Part shown: positions 6,770-15,695 of the stretch, piece by piece | Layout: the number at the start of each line of letters is the position of its first letter | Position numbering within the stretch: position 1 is the first letter of the stretch | Origin: Eggerthella sp. YY7918 | Lineage (GTDB): Bacteria > Actinomycetota > Coriobacteriia > Coriobacteriales > Eggerthellaceae | Reading direction: 5' to 3' | DNA: 64,000 bases | Assembly: GCF_000270285.1 (NCBI RefSeq) | Contig: NC_015738.1 | Location: 1,860,001 to 1,924,000, forward strand | Position numbers and translations under genes: made by a program | Notes under the pieces: generated by a model | What the model saw: the letters and a program-made list of their open reading frames with translations, nothing else | Told to the model about the DNA's origin: nothing | Database searches by the model: none

Positions 6770-9478
6770 TTACCGTTTTTCAATCTTACAACGGACGCAT
6801 TGGTCAAAGGCCGTACACACATAATCAAGACGATGTACATCATTTCCGGGAATCAGATGGTCGATGGCATAGCCTCTTCCTTGGCCAATGGAAAGATATT
6901 TCGATGTATGTCCCAACATGCCAACCAGTGACGCAATAACCTGAGGGTGCACACACTCAGAGACCACGAGCTTGCCTTCAACAGTTGCACCATCCTGATT
7001 AGAAAGCACAATATCGTCACCGCTTTGTAGACCCTTGTCAGCCGCTGTCTGTATGTTCATTTCAATAAAGTAATTGATATCACTCAACTCGTTGAGTTCG
7101 TTGATCCAAGGATTATTTACCGACCATGAATCTGCATTAATGGCATCGGTATAGTACACAGGCAGTAAATCAAAGTCAGAATCAGTCACTTCAAAATCGA
7201 CACAGGGTTTCCAATCTGGAAGGGGTTGGTAATCATCGAACTCCCATTCAAAACCGCGCTCGTCGGTAATAGCTTGAATCTTCTCTTTCGCTTCATACAT
7301 GAAGTCCCAATAGAGTGGCACACGACCGGGCGCCTCATCGGCCCACACATACATTTCCTCTACACTACGGTTATTGTATGTATATACTCCATGCTCTTTA
7401 AACCATGAGAGGTCGTGTCCACCGGTCCATGCCTTCGCGACGACATCAAGGGCCACCTCTGGCGTAAGCATCTGATCAGGATCGGGCAGACCATCAGCAA
7501 GCGACCACTGTCCACCAATAATCATTTTATGCATTTCATTGACACCGCATCGATCGCAGATATTTGCTAGGATCTGAACCGCGCCAGGCGCGTCATCACG
7601 AGCGGGTACCACAGGCTGACGAAGTGCCATTACCCAGGGCATCTGTTCCACCGTTCCAGGTGTGAGCAAATTGTTGTAAGCATGCGGAAACATATCGTAA
7701 CGCTCCAAATAGCTTGCTTCAGGCAAAACTAGATCGTAAAAATAGGACGAATCACTCAAATAGAGATCTATGCCGACGATGTGTTTATAGCTGTTAAGAA
7801 ATGCAATCTGATCGTCATGATTGCCCCAGTTTTTTAGCGGATTGGCCGCAAACACAAGCAACAGCTCTGCCGCTTCCACACCATACTTCTCAGGATTAAC
7901 TTGCGTGTAATAGTTAAAGTGACCATCCTCGGATAATGGGGTGATTCCATCAAGACGACGAGAACCATCCCAAGCGATACCTTCACGAATATGCTGATAG
8001 AATGACTGAGGAAATGCGAAATGGCATCCATTGGATTCCATAAATCCATCCTCTTCCCAAATTCCAGGGCGATAAGCACTTTGTCCAGCATCATTAAACC
8101 CGTTACAAGCCGCCGCATAACCAATAAATCCACCTACGCTATTAACCGAACCCACGATGAGGTTAAGCGCAACTACTGCCCAATGGGAAAGCATTGAATG
8201 CTTATGACGAGATATGCCTGAAAAGGTATCAGCACAGACGGGACGATAAGGAAGCGTGTGTCCATCAATTTCAATTGTCTCACCGATGCGTGCCGCCTCA
8301 CCAAACTCCTTGGCGAGCATACGGATTGTAGTTGCTGGAACTGTTGTGACTTCTTCAACATATTCAGGTGTATAGGTTTTTAGATGCTCCTTATACAATG
8401 TATAAGCGGTGTGATAGGTTTTCTCCTCTACCGTAAACGTGCCTTCGAGCTGAGGGTTAGTTGCTTCGTCATAAGGTTTCGCCACGTGGTCGACATCCAT
8501 AAACAAAGCTTTGTTGCTTTCAGGATGGCGTAAAATGCGACCTGTGCTATCGTCAACAAGAGCAGGACCATTTGTACGCTTCGTCAGAAACTCGGTATCA
8601 ACAATATCCAACTCGTGTACCAACACCGACGCCAACGAAAGTGCAAGCGCTGCATCAGTTCCAGGAAGAATAGGCACCCACATATCCGCCTTCTCCGCCG
8701 ATGAGCTCATGTGCGGATCGATATTTACTAGTTTTGCCCCATTTGCACGAGCCTCAGCAAATACGTTGCAGGAAATATTGTACCCGTGGCGTGTTGCTAT
8801 TCCGGCATTTGACCCCCACTGCAACAAGTACTTGCAATACTTGTAATCAGGTTGCGCATTCCCATCACTTGCATAGATGTGCGATACATTATGCACGCCG
8901 GCACCGCAAATGTCAGGCATAAAGAACTGACCACCAAACGCTGAGATTGAAGCAGCGAAGTAACTTTCACTCGCATGGTTCGCCACTCCACCATAGCCCG
9001 ATATCTTCGTCGGGCCTGCCTCTTGAATCATACGGGCCACTTCGTCATACGCCTCATCCCACGTGACCTCTTCCCATCCAGGATCCTCATCGAGACCCTT
9101 ATTAGGATTAGTACGTTTTAATGGTTTTGTTATACGGTTTGGATCGTATAGCTGCATAAGACCAGCTGCACCCTTACCGCAGATACGACCCGCTCCAATG
9201 GGACTGTCGGGATTTCCTTTCAACTCCACAACCACGCCATCGATGACGTGAGCCAAAATCGAACAGGAGCTAAAACACATGTTGCACGACGTTGGAATCC
9301 ACTCTCCCAGCGCATCATAATCCTCCTGTTGTACGGCGATCGACGTAGTTATCCCTTGATTTTCCTGCGGCGAACATCCTGCAGCAGTAAATCCGGTCGC
9401 TGCGATAACGGCACCCGCAGCTGTTGCTGATATGCCCTTAACAAATGAACGGCGACTTACGTTTTTATCTACAAACAT
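6770..9478 (-). CDS. Tat-exported molybdopterin oxidoreductase, catalytic subunit (substrate unknown)
   Basis: Protein of 902 residues of the DMSO reductase superfamily, binding Mo-bis-MGD and one [4Fe-4S] cluster. The Tat motif SRRSFVKG (8-15) precedes a hydrophobic stretch ending TAAGC35, possibly a lipoprotein site. The cluster ligands are C65-x2-C68-x3-C72-x27-C100. A likely Mo ligand is Cys191 in PDICGAG. It acts outside the membrane, with the Fe-S subunit and TorD-like chaperone encoded downstream. I set the start at the ATG at 9478, which has GAGGAGG five bases upstream and a normal Tat n-region; the frame stays open to 9721 with another Shine-Dalgarno-like site near 9560. The substrate could be a sulfur or nitrogen oxide, or an organic compound such as a catechol; the sequence alone does not decide. 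Confidence 0.9.
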   Translation of the reverse strand: MFVDKNVSRRSFVKGISATAAGAVIAATGFTAAGCSPQENQGITTSIAVQQEDYDALGEWIPTSCNMCFSSCSILAHVIDGVVVELKGNPDSPIGAGRICGKGAAGLMQLYDPNRITKPLKRTNPNKGLDEDPGWEEVTWDEAYDEVARMIQEAGPTKISGYGGVANHASESYFAASISAFGGQFFMPDICGAGVHNVSHIYASDGNAQPDYKYCKYLLQWGSNAGIATRHGYNISCNVFAEARANGAKLVNIDPHMSSSAEKADMWVPILPGTDAALALSLASVLVHELDIVDTEFLTKRTNGPALVDDSTGRILRHPESNKALFMDVDHVAKPYDEATNPQLEGTFTVEEKTYHTAYTLYKEHLKTYTPEYVEEVTTVPATTIRMLAKEFGEAARIGETIEIDGHTLPYRPVCADTFSGISRHKHSMLSHWAVVALNLIVGSVNSVGGFIGYAAACNGFNDAGQSAYRPGIWEEDGFMESNGCHFAFPQSFYQHIREGIAWDGSRRLDGITPLSEDGHFNYYTQVNPEKYGVEAAELLLVFAANPLKNWGNHDDQIAFLNSYKHIVGIDLYLSDSSYFYDLVLPEASYLERYDMFPHAYNNLLTPGTVEQMPWVMALRQPVVPARDDAPGAVQILANICDRCGVNEMHKMIIGGQWSLADGLPDPDQMLTPEVALDVVAKAWTGGHDLSWFKEHGVYTYNNRSVEEMYVWADEAPGRVPLYWDFMYEAKEKIQAITDERGFEWEFDDYQPLPDWKPCVDFEVTDSDFDLLPVYYTDAINADSWSVNNPWINELNELSDINYFIEMNIQTAADKGLQSGDDIVLSNQDGATVEGKLVVSECVHPQVIASLVGMLGHTSKYLSIGQGRGYAIDHLIPGNDVHRLDYVCTAFDQCVRCKIEKR

Positions 9479-9785
9479 TCCCGCCTCCTCTTCTCTGTCT
9501 AAACTTTCAACAACGGACGTTCTATCGAGCACTATCATTTTCGGTGTCATTCCTCCTTTCATCTCCTTGAGCAGCATCTCCACAAGACTGCAATCCTGCG
9601 CGATAATCTGCATATGAAGGTTGCTTTTCTTCCCCCCATGCACTTGGTAGAATCGTCCTCTGAACAGACAGGTTAGTCCCAAAAGTAAGGATTGTAGAAA
9701 TGACATTTCACTTACTTGCACCTGCAGAATTTATATGGATACGATGCACGAAATAGATAAGGGTCATCCGCAGAAAGAGGTCATT
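9479..9785. promoter_or_regulatory. Divergent control region between molybdoenzyme and LysR genes
   Basis: This 307-base stretch separates two divergent genes, the usual place for LysR-regulator binding and both promoters. It is A/T-richer than its surroundings. It holds no separate gene, although the reading frame of the molybdoenzyme extends into it. Around 9550-9565 (minus strand) AAAGGAGG abuts an in-frame ATG, so a longer leader or alternative start is possible. No confident -35/-10 pair was identified. Confidence 0.5.
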
Positions 9786-10805
9786 ATGCACTTGAACTAC
9801 CTGGCTGATTTTATTGATTTAGCGAACACGCTAAATTTCAGCGCCTCGGCAAAAAACCTTAATGTGTCGCAATCTACGCTTAGTCGACATATTCAATCGA
9901 TTGAAAGAGACATCGGTGTTCAGCTTTTTGACCGCACGAGCGGAAAAACCACCCTAACCGCTGCAGGAAAGAATCTCTACCAAAAAGCCCAACAAATCGA
10001 AGATAGCATTGCCGAATTTTCGTATCTCATAAAGCCCATGTCGCAATCCCAGATGACCACACTATACGTCAGCGGGCAAACAATTCTACCCTCTGTCAAT
10101 TTATTCTTCTCGACTATGGCCGCACAAGCCCGTATCCAACAGTCTTCTTTGCAGTTTCAGTATCGAGGTGCCCATTCTTTCAGTGGAGAGATACCGCCGC
10201 AATTTTCTCTTGATTTGCTGCGATCTGGCGAAATAGACTTGGCCATCGAGACCATGGGTGAAGGCTCCGGCTATTTCGAAACATTCGACTACCTGAGTCT
10301 ATACGAAGAGAAATTGAGCTTTGTGGTATCCCCTGACAACCCTTTGCTTCACAAAACACACGTTCACCCTAAAGATCTTGCTGGTTATACCACAACTCAT
10401 CTGGAAATGTTCCCCAAAACTAAGGAGCGCTATGGGAACAGCGATGTACAACGAGGTTTCGATGCGCTTCGGGTAGACAAAGTGATTGTTTCCGATGCCC
10501 TAGAAATATCCGCCTATCTGTCCCAGCTCGACCCAACTGAGATCATCCAATTTCCTGCAAGCCTGTGCGCATTGTTCCCCTTTGGTGCTAAGGGAACAAA
10601 TTCAATTATTCTTAATGTAGAACGATCGCATTCGATCAATCCAATCTACCTCTTCTTCCGCGCCGGTTTGGACCCCTTGATCATACAAATGATCACTTCG
10701 CTCGCCCTTACTGTGCGCAGTTACTTCTATGAAGAGGGATATTCCTTCCTTGTGCACGAGAGCGAAGCAGGACTTGCATCATTATGTTGCGAAAACAATA
10801 CCTGA
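9786..10805 (+). CDS. LysR-family transcriptional regulator
   Basis: Protein of 339 residues. An N-terminal winged helix-turn-helix (MHLNYLADFIDLANTLNFS, then ASAKNLNVSQSTLSRHIQSI with the recognition helix) is followed by a LysR-type effector-binding domain. The start is the ATG at 9786 after AGAAAGAGG; an upstream ATG at 9735 would add 17 residues not typical of the family. It is transcribed divergently from the molybdoenzyme operon, so it probably controls that operon in response to the enzyme's substrate. It shares the low-GC character of the operon, consistent with joint acquisition. Confidence 0.9.
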   Translation: MHLNYLADFIDLANTLNFSASAKNLNVSQSTLSRHIQSIERDIGVQLFDRTSGKTTLTAAGKNLYQKAQQIEDSIAEFSYLIKPMSQSQMTTLYVSGQTILPSVNLFFSTMAAQARIQQSSLQFQYRGAHSFSGEIPPQFSLDLLRSGEIDLAIETMGEGSGYFETFDYLSLYEEKLSFVVSPDNPLLHKTHVHPKDLAGYTTTHLEMFPKTKERYGNSDVQRGFDALRVDKVIVSDALEISAYLSQLDPTEIIQFPASLCALFPFGAKGTNSIILNVERSHSINPIYLFFRAGLDPLIIQMITSLALTVRSYFYEEGYSFLVHESEAGLASLCCENNT

Positions 10806-11177
10806 GGTACACGTTGCAAGATAGTATTACAACCTATCTGTACCTCCGAGTTCGTAACATAATCTCATTCACCACTTTTTCTAGAGCAGTATCTGCCTCC
10901 ACTGACAAAGTCGCGCTGCCATAATCTCGCCAACGGTATGCTTGCGCTCAGACTCGCATCTGAGCGCTGGAGGAGCCGAAAGCCTCGTTCCGCTCCTTAT
11001 CATACTGTTTTTCGTCTTCGTGGGATTCGATCAAAAGAAGGAAACAGCAAGCCCTGTGATGCATGTCATGATATCCATATAGGCAACGGACAGCACTTGA
11101 AGAGGCCTTTGTGAAATGAGGATCGCACTCTATAGCAGTAGTACATGTCGGCCTTCGCCGAAGCATTCAGATTAGGT
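10806..11177. other. Gene-free stretch with inverted repeats
   Basis: About 370 bases between the LysR gene and the 3' end of smc. GAGGTAC at 10804-10810 pairs with GTACCTC at about 10842-10848, with a nested AGATAG/CTATCT pair, forming a probable hairpin just after the LysR stop codon. GCGCTCAG (10944-10951) pairs with CTGAGCGC (10960-10967). The remaining open frames look random, and no tRNA or recognised gene was found. Confidence 0.5.
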
Positions 11178-11214
11178 AAACGCCCTGCCTTATTCCGCGT
11201 GGCGGAGGGCGTTT
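11178..11214 (-). terminator. Terminator overlapping the smc stop codon
   Basis: AAACGCCCT (11178-11186) pairs with AGGGCGTTT (11206-11214). The smc stop codon lies in the loop, so the hairpin straddles the gene end. The T-run that follows on the minus strand is short, so termination efficiency is uncertain. Confidence 0.5.
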
Positions 11215-14200
11215 TCCAGCTTCTGACTGACCACCTTGGTCACACCGTCGGCCTGCATGGATACGCCGAACAGCACGTCGGCCATTTCCATGGTGCGACG
11301 CTGATGCGTGATCATGATGAGCTGCGTGGTGTCGCGCAGCGAATCCAAATACGATGTGAGACGACGCAGGTTCGAGTCGTCGAGCGCAGCCTCCACCTCG
11401 TCAAGAATGTAGAACGGCGTCGTGCGAATGCGATACACCGCGAACAAAAGCGCGAGCGCCGTGAGCGACTTCTCACCGCCGGACATGAGCATCATCTTCG
11501 TGATGCGTTTGCCGCGTGGCTGGGCCGTCACCTCAACGCCGGTGTTTTCCAAATCATCGGGGTCCGACAGCGCAAGCTGGGCTGAACCGCCCGGGAACAG
11601 AATGGCGAATATCTCTCGGAAATTCGCATCCACCGCTTCATAGGTGCGGATAAAGTCGTCCTTCATGCGCGCGTCGATTACGCGCACGATCTTCGTGAGA
11701 GCACGTCGTGCGCCATCGAGGTCGGCAAGCTGGGCTGCAAGATAGTCGTAGCGGGTCTTGATCTGCTCGTATTCTTCGGCAGCATCGGGATTGATGGTGC
11801 CCATGTTCGCAATGCGGCGACGCAGCTTGAAAGCGGCATCCTCGGTGGCTCCGCGATCTTCCAGCTCGGAAAGTTCAAGCGCCTGCTCAAGCGGCGTTTT
11901 GCAGTCGTGCACAATAACGTTTATCGCGGCATCAACCTGCACCTCAAGACGTCCCTTATCCACGCGTGCAGACGACAACCGCGCATTGGCATCGTCAAAC
12001 GCATCATGAGCCGTACGGGCGCTCATACGCGCCTCGTTCACTGCGGCATGCAAACCGGTGGAGGAATCCTGCGCGGCACTCGTCGCCCCTTCAAGATCGC
12101 GCGTCCAGCGACGTGCGCTGGCTGCAAGCTCTTCAAGCAGCGCAAGCAAAGGCTCGATGCGCTTCTGCGCAACCATTTTTTTCGCAAGAGTCTCGCGTGC
12201 CTCCGCATCACCTGTCGCAAGGGTTTCAAGCTCTCGCACACGTGCATCCACCACGCGTGCGGTATAGGTTTCGCGCTCGGCCAGAGTTGCAGCTTTAAGC
12301 TTTGCATCAGCCAATTCATCGCGCAGACGTGCAGCCTCTTTTCGCAGCGGCACCACGCTTTCCTGCATCTTCTCAAGCGCCTCGCCGCCTTCTTCGATCC
12401 CCTTTTTAAGGGATGCCAGCTGCGCCTCAAGCGCCTCCACAGAAGGACGCGCCTCGGCCACCGAGTGCTCGGCTTCGCTTCGCTGACGCTCGATATCGGC
12501 AAATTCCCGACGGACAGATGCAAGCTTTTCTTCGGCACGACGTGCATCGGCGCGGGCAGCGTCCGTTTTGCCCCGCAGTTCCGCCAACTCCTGCGAAAGA
12601 CGCAAGCTCTCCCCTTGGGCCTGCCGCAGCTCTTCTTCAGCTGCGGACGCAGCGGCCTCAGCCGTCGCTCGCGTCTGTTCGGCCGTGCCCAACGTAGTGC
12701 GCAATTCTTCAAGCTTGCGCGCGCGGGCGAGTACGCCCTCTTCGTTATCGGCAGCGGCCGTTCCCACGCTCACCTTGCCATTGGGCCAGATCACACATCC
12801 ATCAGGCGTAACAAAACGCACTCCCTGCGCATCGCACACGTGTGCTTTGAAAGCCTCTTCCAACGTCTCGCACACCACCACATCTCCCAAAAGCGCCTCG
12901 ACTGCACGCGCCGCTTCGGAGGGATAGACAAGCTCATCCACAAGCACCCGGCCCAACCCCGCTGCAGCGGCAACGCGTGCAGGAAGTTCGGGGGCAGAAG
13001 CGCCCGCTCGGGATACAAGAACGATTTCGCCTTGCGCATCATGCGAAACCAAAGCCGCAGCAACCGCTTGCGCGCTCGTCGCATCCTCAACCAGCAACGC
13101 CGACACATCGACGCCCAGCAGACGCTCTACCAGCGCTTCGCTGCCCTGTGGCGCGCGAACGACATGTGCGAGCGGCTCAAGCGTGGTTTCAAGTTCTTCT
13201 GCGTGATCGAGAAGCCATGACAAAGCCGGACCCGCTGCCGCGCTGGCGCGCTCAACCTCTTCGATCCCCTTAATCTCAGAAATCAAAAGCGATACCGCAT
13301 CGCGCGCCTCGTCAAGCTGGGCACGCGCGCTCTCCCGCTGCGCCAACGCCTCGCGAACGCGATCGCGGGCCGCTCCCTCGCGTTCGACCAGCGCCGCCAA
13401 CGTCTCTTCGGCCTGGCTGGCCACGTGAGCAAGCGACACCGCATCGGTTTGAGAACGTTCCAGTTGCAGCTCGAGCTCTTTGCAATGGCCTTCGATAAGC
13501 TTCACGTGGGCAAGCCCGCTCGCAAGCGTCTCCTGCGTTTCAGCCAGTTCGCGCCGCGCCTGCTCCTGAGCACGCTCGTCGGCACGCTTTTTCTTCTCAA
13601 GTTCCTCCAACTCGCGCTCAAGCGTACGGCGGCGCTCGGCATTGGCGGATTGCTCGCTGCTCAAACGTGCAACCCTCTCGTCTACCTGGGATCGATCGCG
13701 CTGCACCTCGCTCAGTTGGCTTTCCGCCTGCGCGCGCTCGGATTCCATCTGGGCGCGCTTCGCTTTATTCGCCTCAAGCGTCACACGCAGCTCGGCCTCA
13801 TAGCTTTGTGCCGCGCGGCGCTTTTCATGCAAAAGCAGCGTTGCACCGTCGAAGCGCTCAACAGCCGATGAGGCGCTGCGATGCCGACGGGCCAACTCGC
13901 CCGCATCCACGCTTTCGCGTCTGATCTTTTCCTGCAACTCCTCCACGCGAGCCTCAGCCTGCGTGATGGCTTCGCGCCTCTGCTCTATCTCGGCTTCAAG
14001 CGCCGTTTCGCGTGCGACCGCTTCATCCCAGCCGCGTCGCAGCGTACGCAGATCGTCAACCGCCAGCGCAAGGTTAAGTTCGGCCAGTTCAGCTGCCAAT
14101 CCTTGATATGTCCGCGCGCGCTTCGCCTTGCGCTCGAGCGGCCCCAGCTGGCGTTCCACCTCAGCAGCGACGTCGCGCACCCTTGCAAGATGCGCATCCA

Positions 14201-14750
14201 TCGCAGCGAGCTTACGCTCGCTTTTCGCCTTGCGCTGCTTGTGCTTCAGCACGCCGGCCGCTTCTTCGATGAGTGCACGGCGATCTTCCGGCTTCGACTG
14301 CAGAATGGAATCCAAGCTGCCCTGACTGATAATGGAGTGCGTACCGGTGCCCAAACCCGAATCGTGCAGAATGTCGAGCACGTCCATACGACGGGCAACC
14401 GTGCCGTTAATTAGGTATTCGCTCTCGCCCGAACGATACATGCGCCGCGTGATGGCAACTTCGTTGAAGTCGACCGGCAACGTGCCGTCCGAATTGTCCA
14501 ACACCAGGTCAACCTCGGCGATACCGACCGGCTTGCGCGCCGACGACCCCGCGAAGATCACGTCCTCCATGGCCTGTCCGCGCAAATGCTTCGCGTTGCG
14601 CTCGCCCAGCACCCATAAAACCGCATCGGAAATATTGGACTTGCCCGATCCGTTCGGTCCCACAACGGCGGTAATACCCGGCTCAAGCGTGAGCACGCTC
14701 CGATCGGCAAACGATTTAAACCCTTTAAGAACCAGCGACTTCAAGTACAT
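11190..14750 (-). CDS. smc: Chromosome segregation ATPase Smc
   Basis: Protein of 1186 residues. It has an N-terminal head with Walker A (GPNGSGKS, 31-38), two very long E/A/R-rich coiled-coil arms, a central hinge at about 520-660, and a C-terminal head with LMSGGEKS signature and FYILDEVEAALDD Walker B. With ScpA and ScpB, both encoded in this window, it forms the condensin that loads at ParB-parS and aligns chromosome arms. Family proteins begin MYLKSLxLKGFKSF, so I chose the ATG at 14750 over the in-frame TTG at 14756, which touches the rnc stop. It is last in the rpmF-plsX-rnc-smc run. Confidence 0.97.
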   Translation of the reverse strand: MYLKSLVLKGFKSFADRSVLTLEPGITAVVGPNGSGKSNISDAVLWVLGERNAKHLRGQAMEDVIFAGSSARKPVGIAEVDLVLDNSDGTLPVDFNEVAITRRMYRSGESEYLINGTVARRMDVLDILHDSGLGTGTHSIISQGSLDSILQSKPEDRRALIEEAAGVLKHKQRKAKSERKLAAMDAHLARVRDVAAEVERQLGPLERKAKRARTYQGLAAELAELNLALAVDDLRTLRRGWDEAVARETALEAEIEQRREAITQAEARVEELQEKIRRESVDAGELARRHRSASSAVERFDGATLLLHEKRRAAQSYEAELRVTLEANKAKRAQMESERAQAESQLSEVQRDRSQVDERVARLSSEQSANAERRRTLERELEELEKKKRADERAQEQARRELAETQETLASGLAHVKLIEGHCKELELQLERSQTDAVSLAHVASQAEETLAALVEREGAARDRVREALAQRESARAQLDEARDAVSLLISEIKGIEEVERASAAAGPALSWLLDHAEELETTLEPLAHVVRAPQGSEALVERLLGVDVSALLVEDATSAQAVAAALVSHDAQGEIVLVSRAGASAPELPARVAAAAGLGRVLVDELVYPSEAARAVEALLGDVVVCETLEEAFKAHVCDAQGVRFVTPDGCVIWPNGKVSVGTAAADNEEGVLARARKLEELRTTLGTAEQTRATAEAAASAAEEELRQAQGESLRLSQELAELRGKTDAARADARRAEEKLASVRREFADIERQRSEAEHSVAEARPSVEALEAQLASLKKGIEEGGEALEKMQESVVPLRKEAARLRDELADAKLKAATLAERETYTARVVDARVRELETLATGDAEARETLAKKMVAQKRIEPLLALLEELAASARRWTRDLEGATSAAQDSSTGLHAAVNEARMSARTAHDAFDDANARLSSARVDKGRLEVQVDAAINVIVHDCKTPLEQALELSELEDRGATEDAAFKLRRRIANMGTINPDAAEEYEQIKTRYDYLAAQLADLDGARRALTKIVRVIDARMKDDFIRTYEAVDANFREIFAILFPGGSAQLALSDPDDLENTGVEVTAQPRGKRITKMMLMSGGEKSLTALALLFAVYRIRTTPFYILDEVEAALDDSNLRRLTSYLDSLRDTTQLIMITHQRRTMEMADVLFGVSMQADGVTKVVSQKLENALRHAE

Positions 14751-14756
14751 GCGCAA

Positions 14757-15695
14757 CTACCCCTGCTTGCGCTGCTTAGCAAGCTCGCGCTCGGTTTTTT
14801 TACGGGCTTTCTCCTCGGCGCGCGCAGCGGCCTTTTCGGCCTTAGCCTGCTTGACCGCCTCGGCCTTCTCCGCTTTGGCCTGCTTTGCCGCCTCGGCCTT
14901 TTCGGCCCGTTCTTCTTCGTCCATGCCAAGACCGAAGAACTTTCCCAAGCTTGCAAGCGTGCTTTTGGCTGCCTGGCTTTCGGCTTCCTTCTTGGTGCGC
15001 CCCGTGCCGCGCGCAAGTCCCTTGGTTCCAGCGAACACCTGAGCCACAAACGTACGGTCATGGGGAGGACCCTGCGTCTCCACCAGCTTATACGTCGGCG
15101 TTATGCCATCCTCCTGCAGTTTTTCCTGCAGCGCGCTCTTGGGGTTTTCGGGCTCGTTTGCCATACCGACCGACATGCGCGGAATAAGCGTGCGCTTGAC
15201 AAACGCGACCGCCGCATCGATTCCGCTGTCAAGGTAGAGCGCCGCCGTCAGCGCTTCGTACACGTTTTCAAGCGCCGAATGAAGCCCGCGCCTGCCCGTT
15301 CCCGTTTCGGACGACCCGAACACAATAACGTCGGCCAGCCCCAGGCCGTCGGCTACATCGGAAAGGCTCGCACCCGAAACAAGCGCCACCTTGATGCGTG
15401 TAAGGCCGCCTTCATCCAGGTCGTGAAAGCGCTCAAACGCGATGGTGGCCACGATGGCCCCCAGAATACTGTCTCCCAAAAACTCAAGCCGCTCGTAGGA
15501 GAACTTGACCGACTTCCCTTCGGTAGCCGAAGGATGCGTGATGGCCGACAGCAAAATGCGCTCGTCCGCAAAGTTGTATGCAAGTATTTCCTGCGCCCGA
15601 TCGAGCTTGCGGCGCTGTTCGTCGCTCAGCGTTTTTCTGAACTCGGGGTCGTGTGCACCAGACGGCGACACGTTCGCTTCGTCTTGCGCGCTCAT
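14757..15695 (-). CDS. rnc: Ribonuclease III with Ala/Lys-rich C-terminal tail
   Basis: Double-strand-specific endoribonuclease for rRNA and mRNA processing, 312 residues. The catalytic domain has the signature ERLEFLGDS (68-76). A double-stranded RNA-binding domain follows at about 175-245, then a charged tail of about 55 residues with repeated KAEKAEA units, much longer than usual. The residue matching E. coli Asp114, a metal ligand, is Asn144 in ENVYEALTAAL, while the essential Glu (E147) remains. The start codon overlaps the plsX stop by 4 bases (ATGA). Confidence 0.95.
   Translation of the reverse strand: MSAQDEANVSPSGAHDPEFRKTLSDEQRRKLDRAQEILAYNFADERILLSAITHPSATEGKSVKFSYERLEFLGDSILGAIVATIAFERFHDLDEGGLTRIKVALVSGASLSDVADGLGLADVIVFGSSETGTGRRGLHSALENVYEALTAALYLDSGIDAAVAFVKRTLIPRMSVGMANEPENPKSALQEKLQEDGITPTYKLVETQGPPHDRTFVAQVFAGTKGLARGTGRTKKEAESQAAKSTLASLGKFFGLGMDEEERAEKAEAAKQAKAEKAEAVKQAKAEKAAARAEEKARKKTERELAKQRKQG

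Noticed and set aside
10931-11166. Small frames in the LysR-smc gap
   Set aside because: No ribosome site and random composition; treated as non-coding.
11907-13220. Long + strand open frame opposite smc
   Set aside because: It is the antisense shadow of the coiled-coil region of smc, whose high-GC repetitive codons leave other frames open. Its composition is Arg/His/Leu-rich with no domain.
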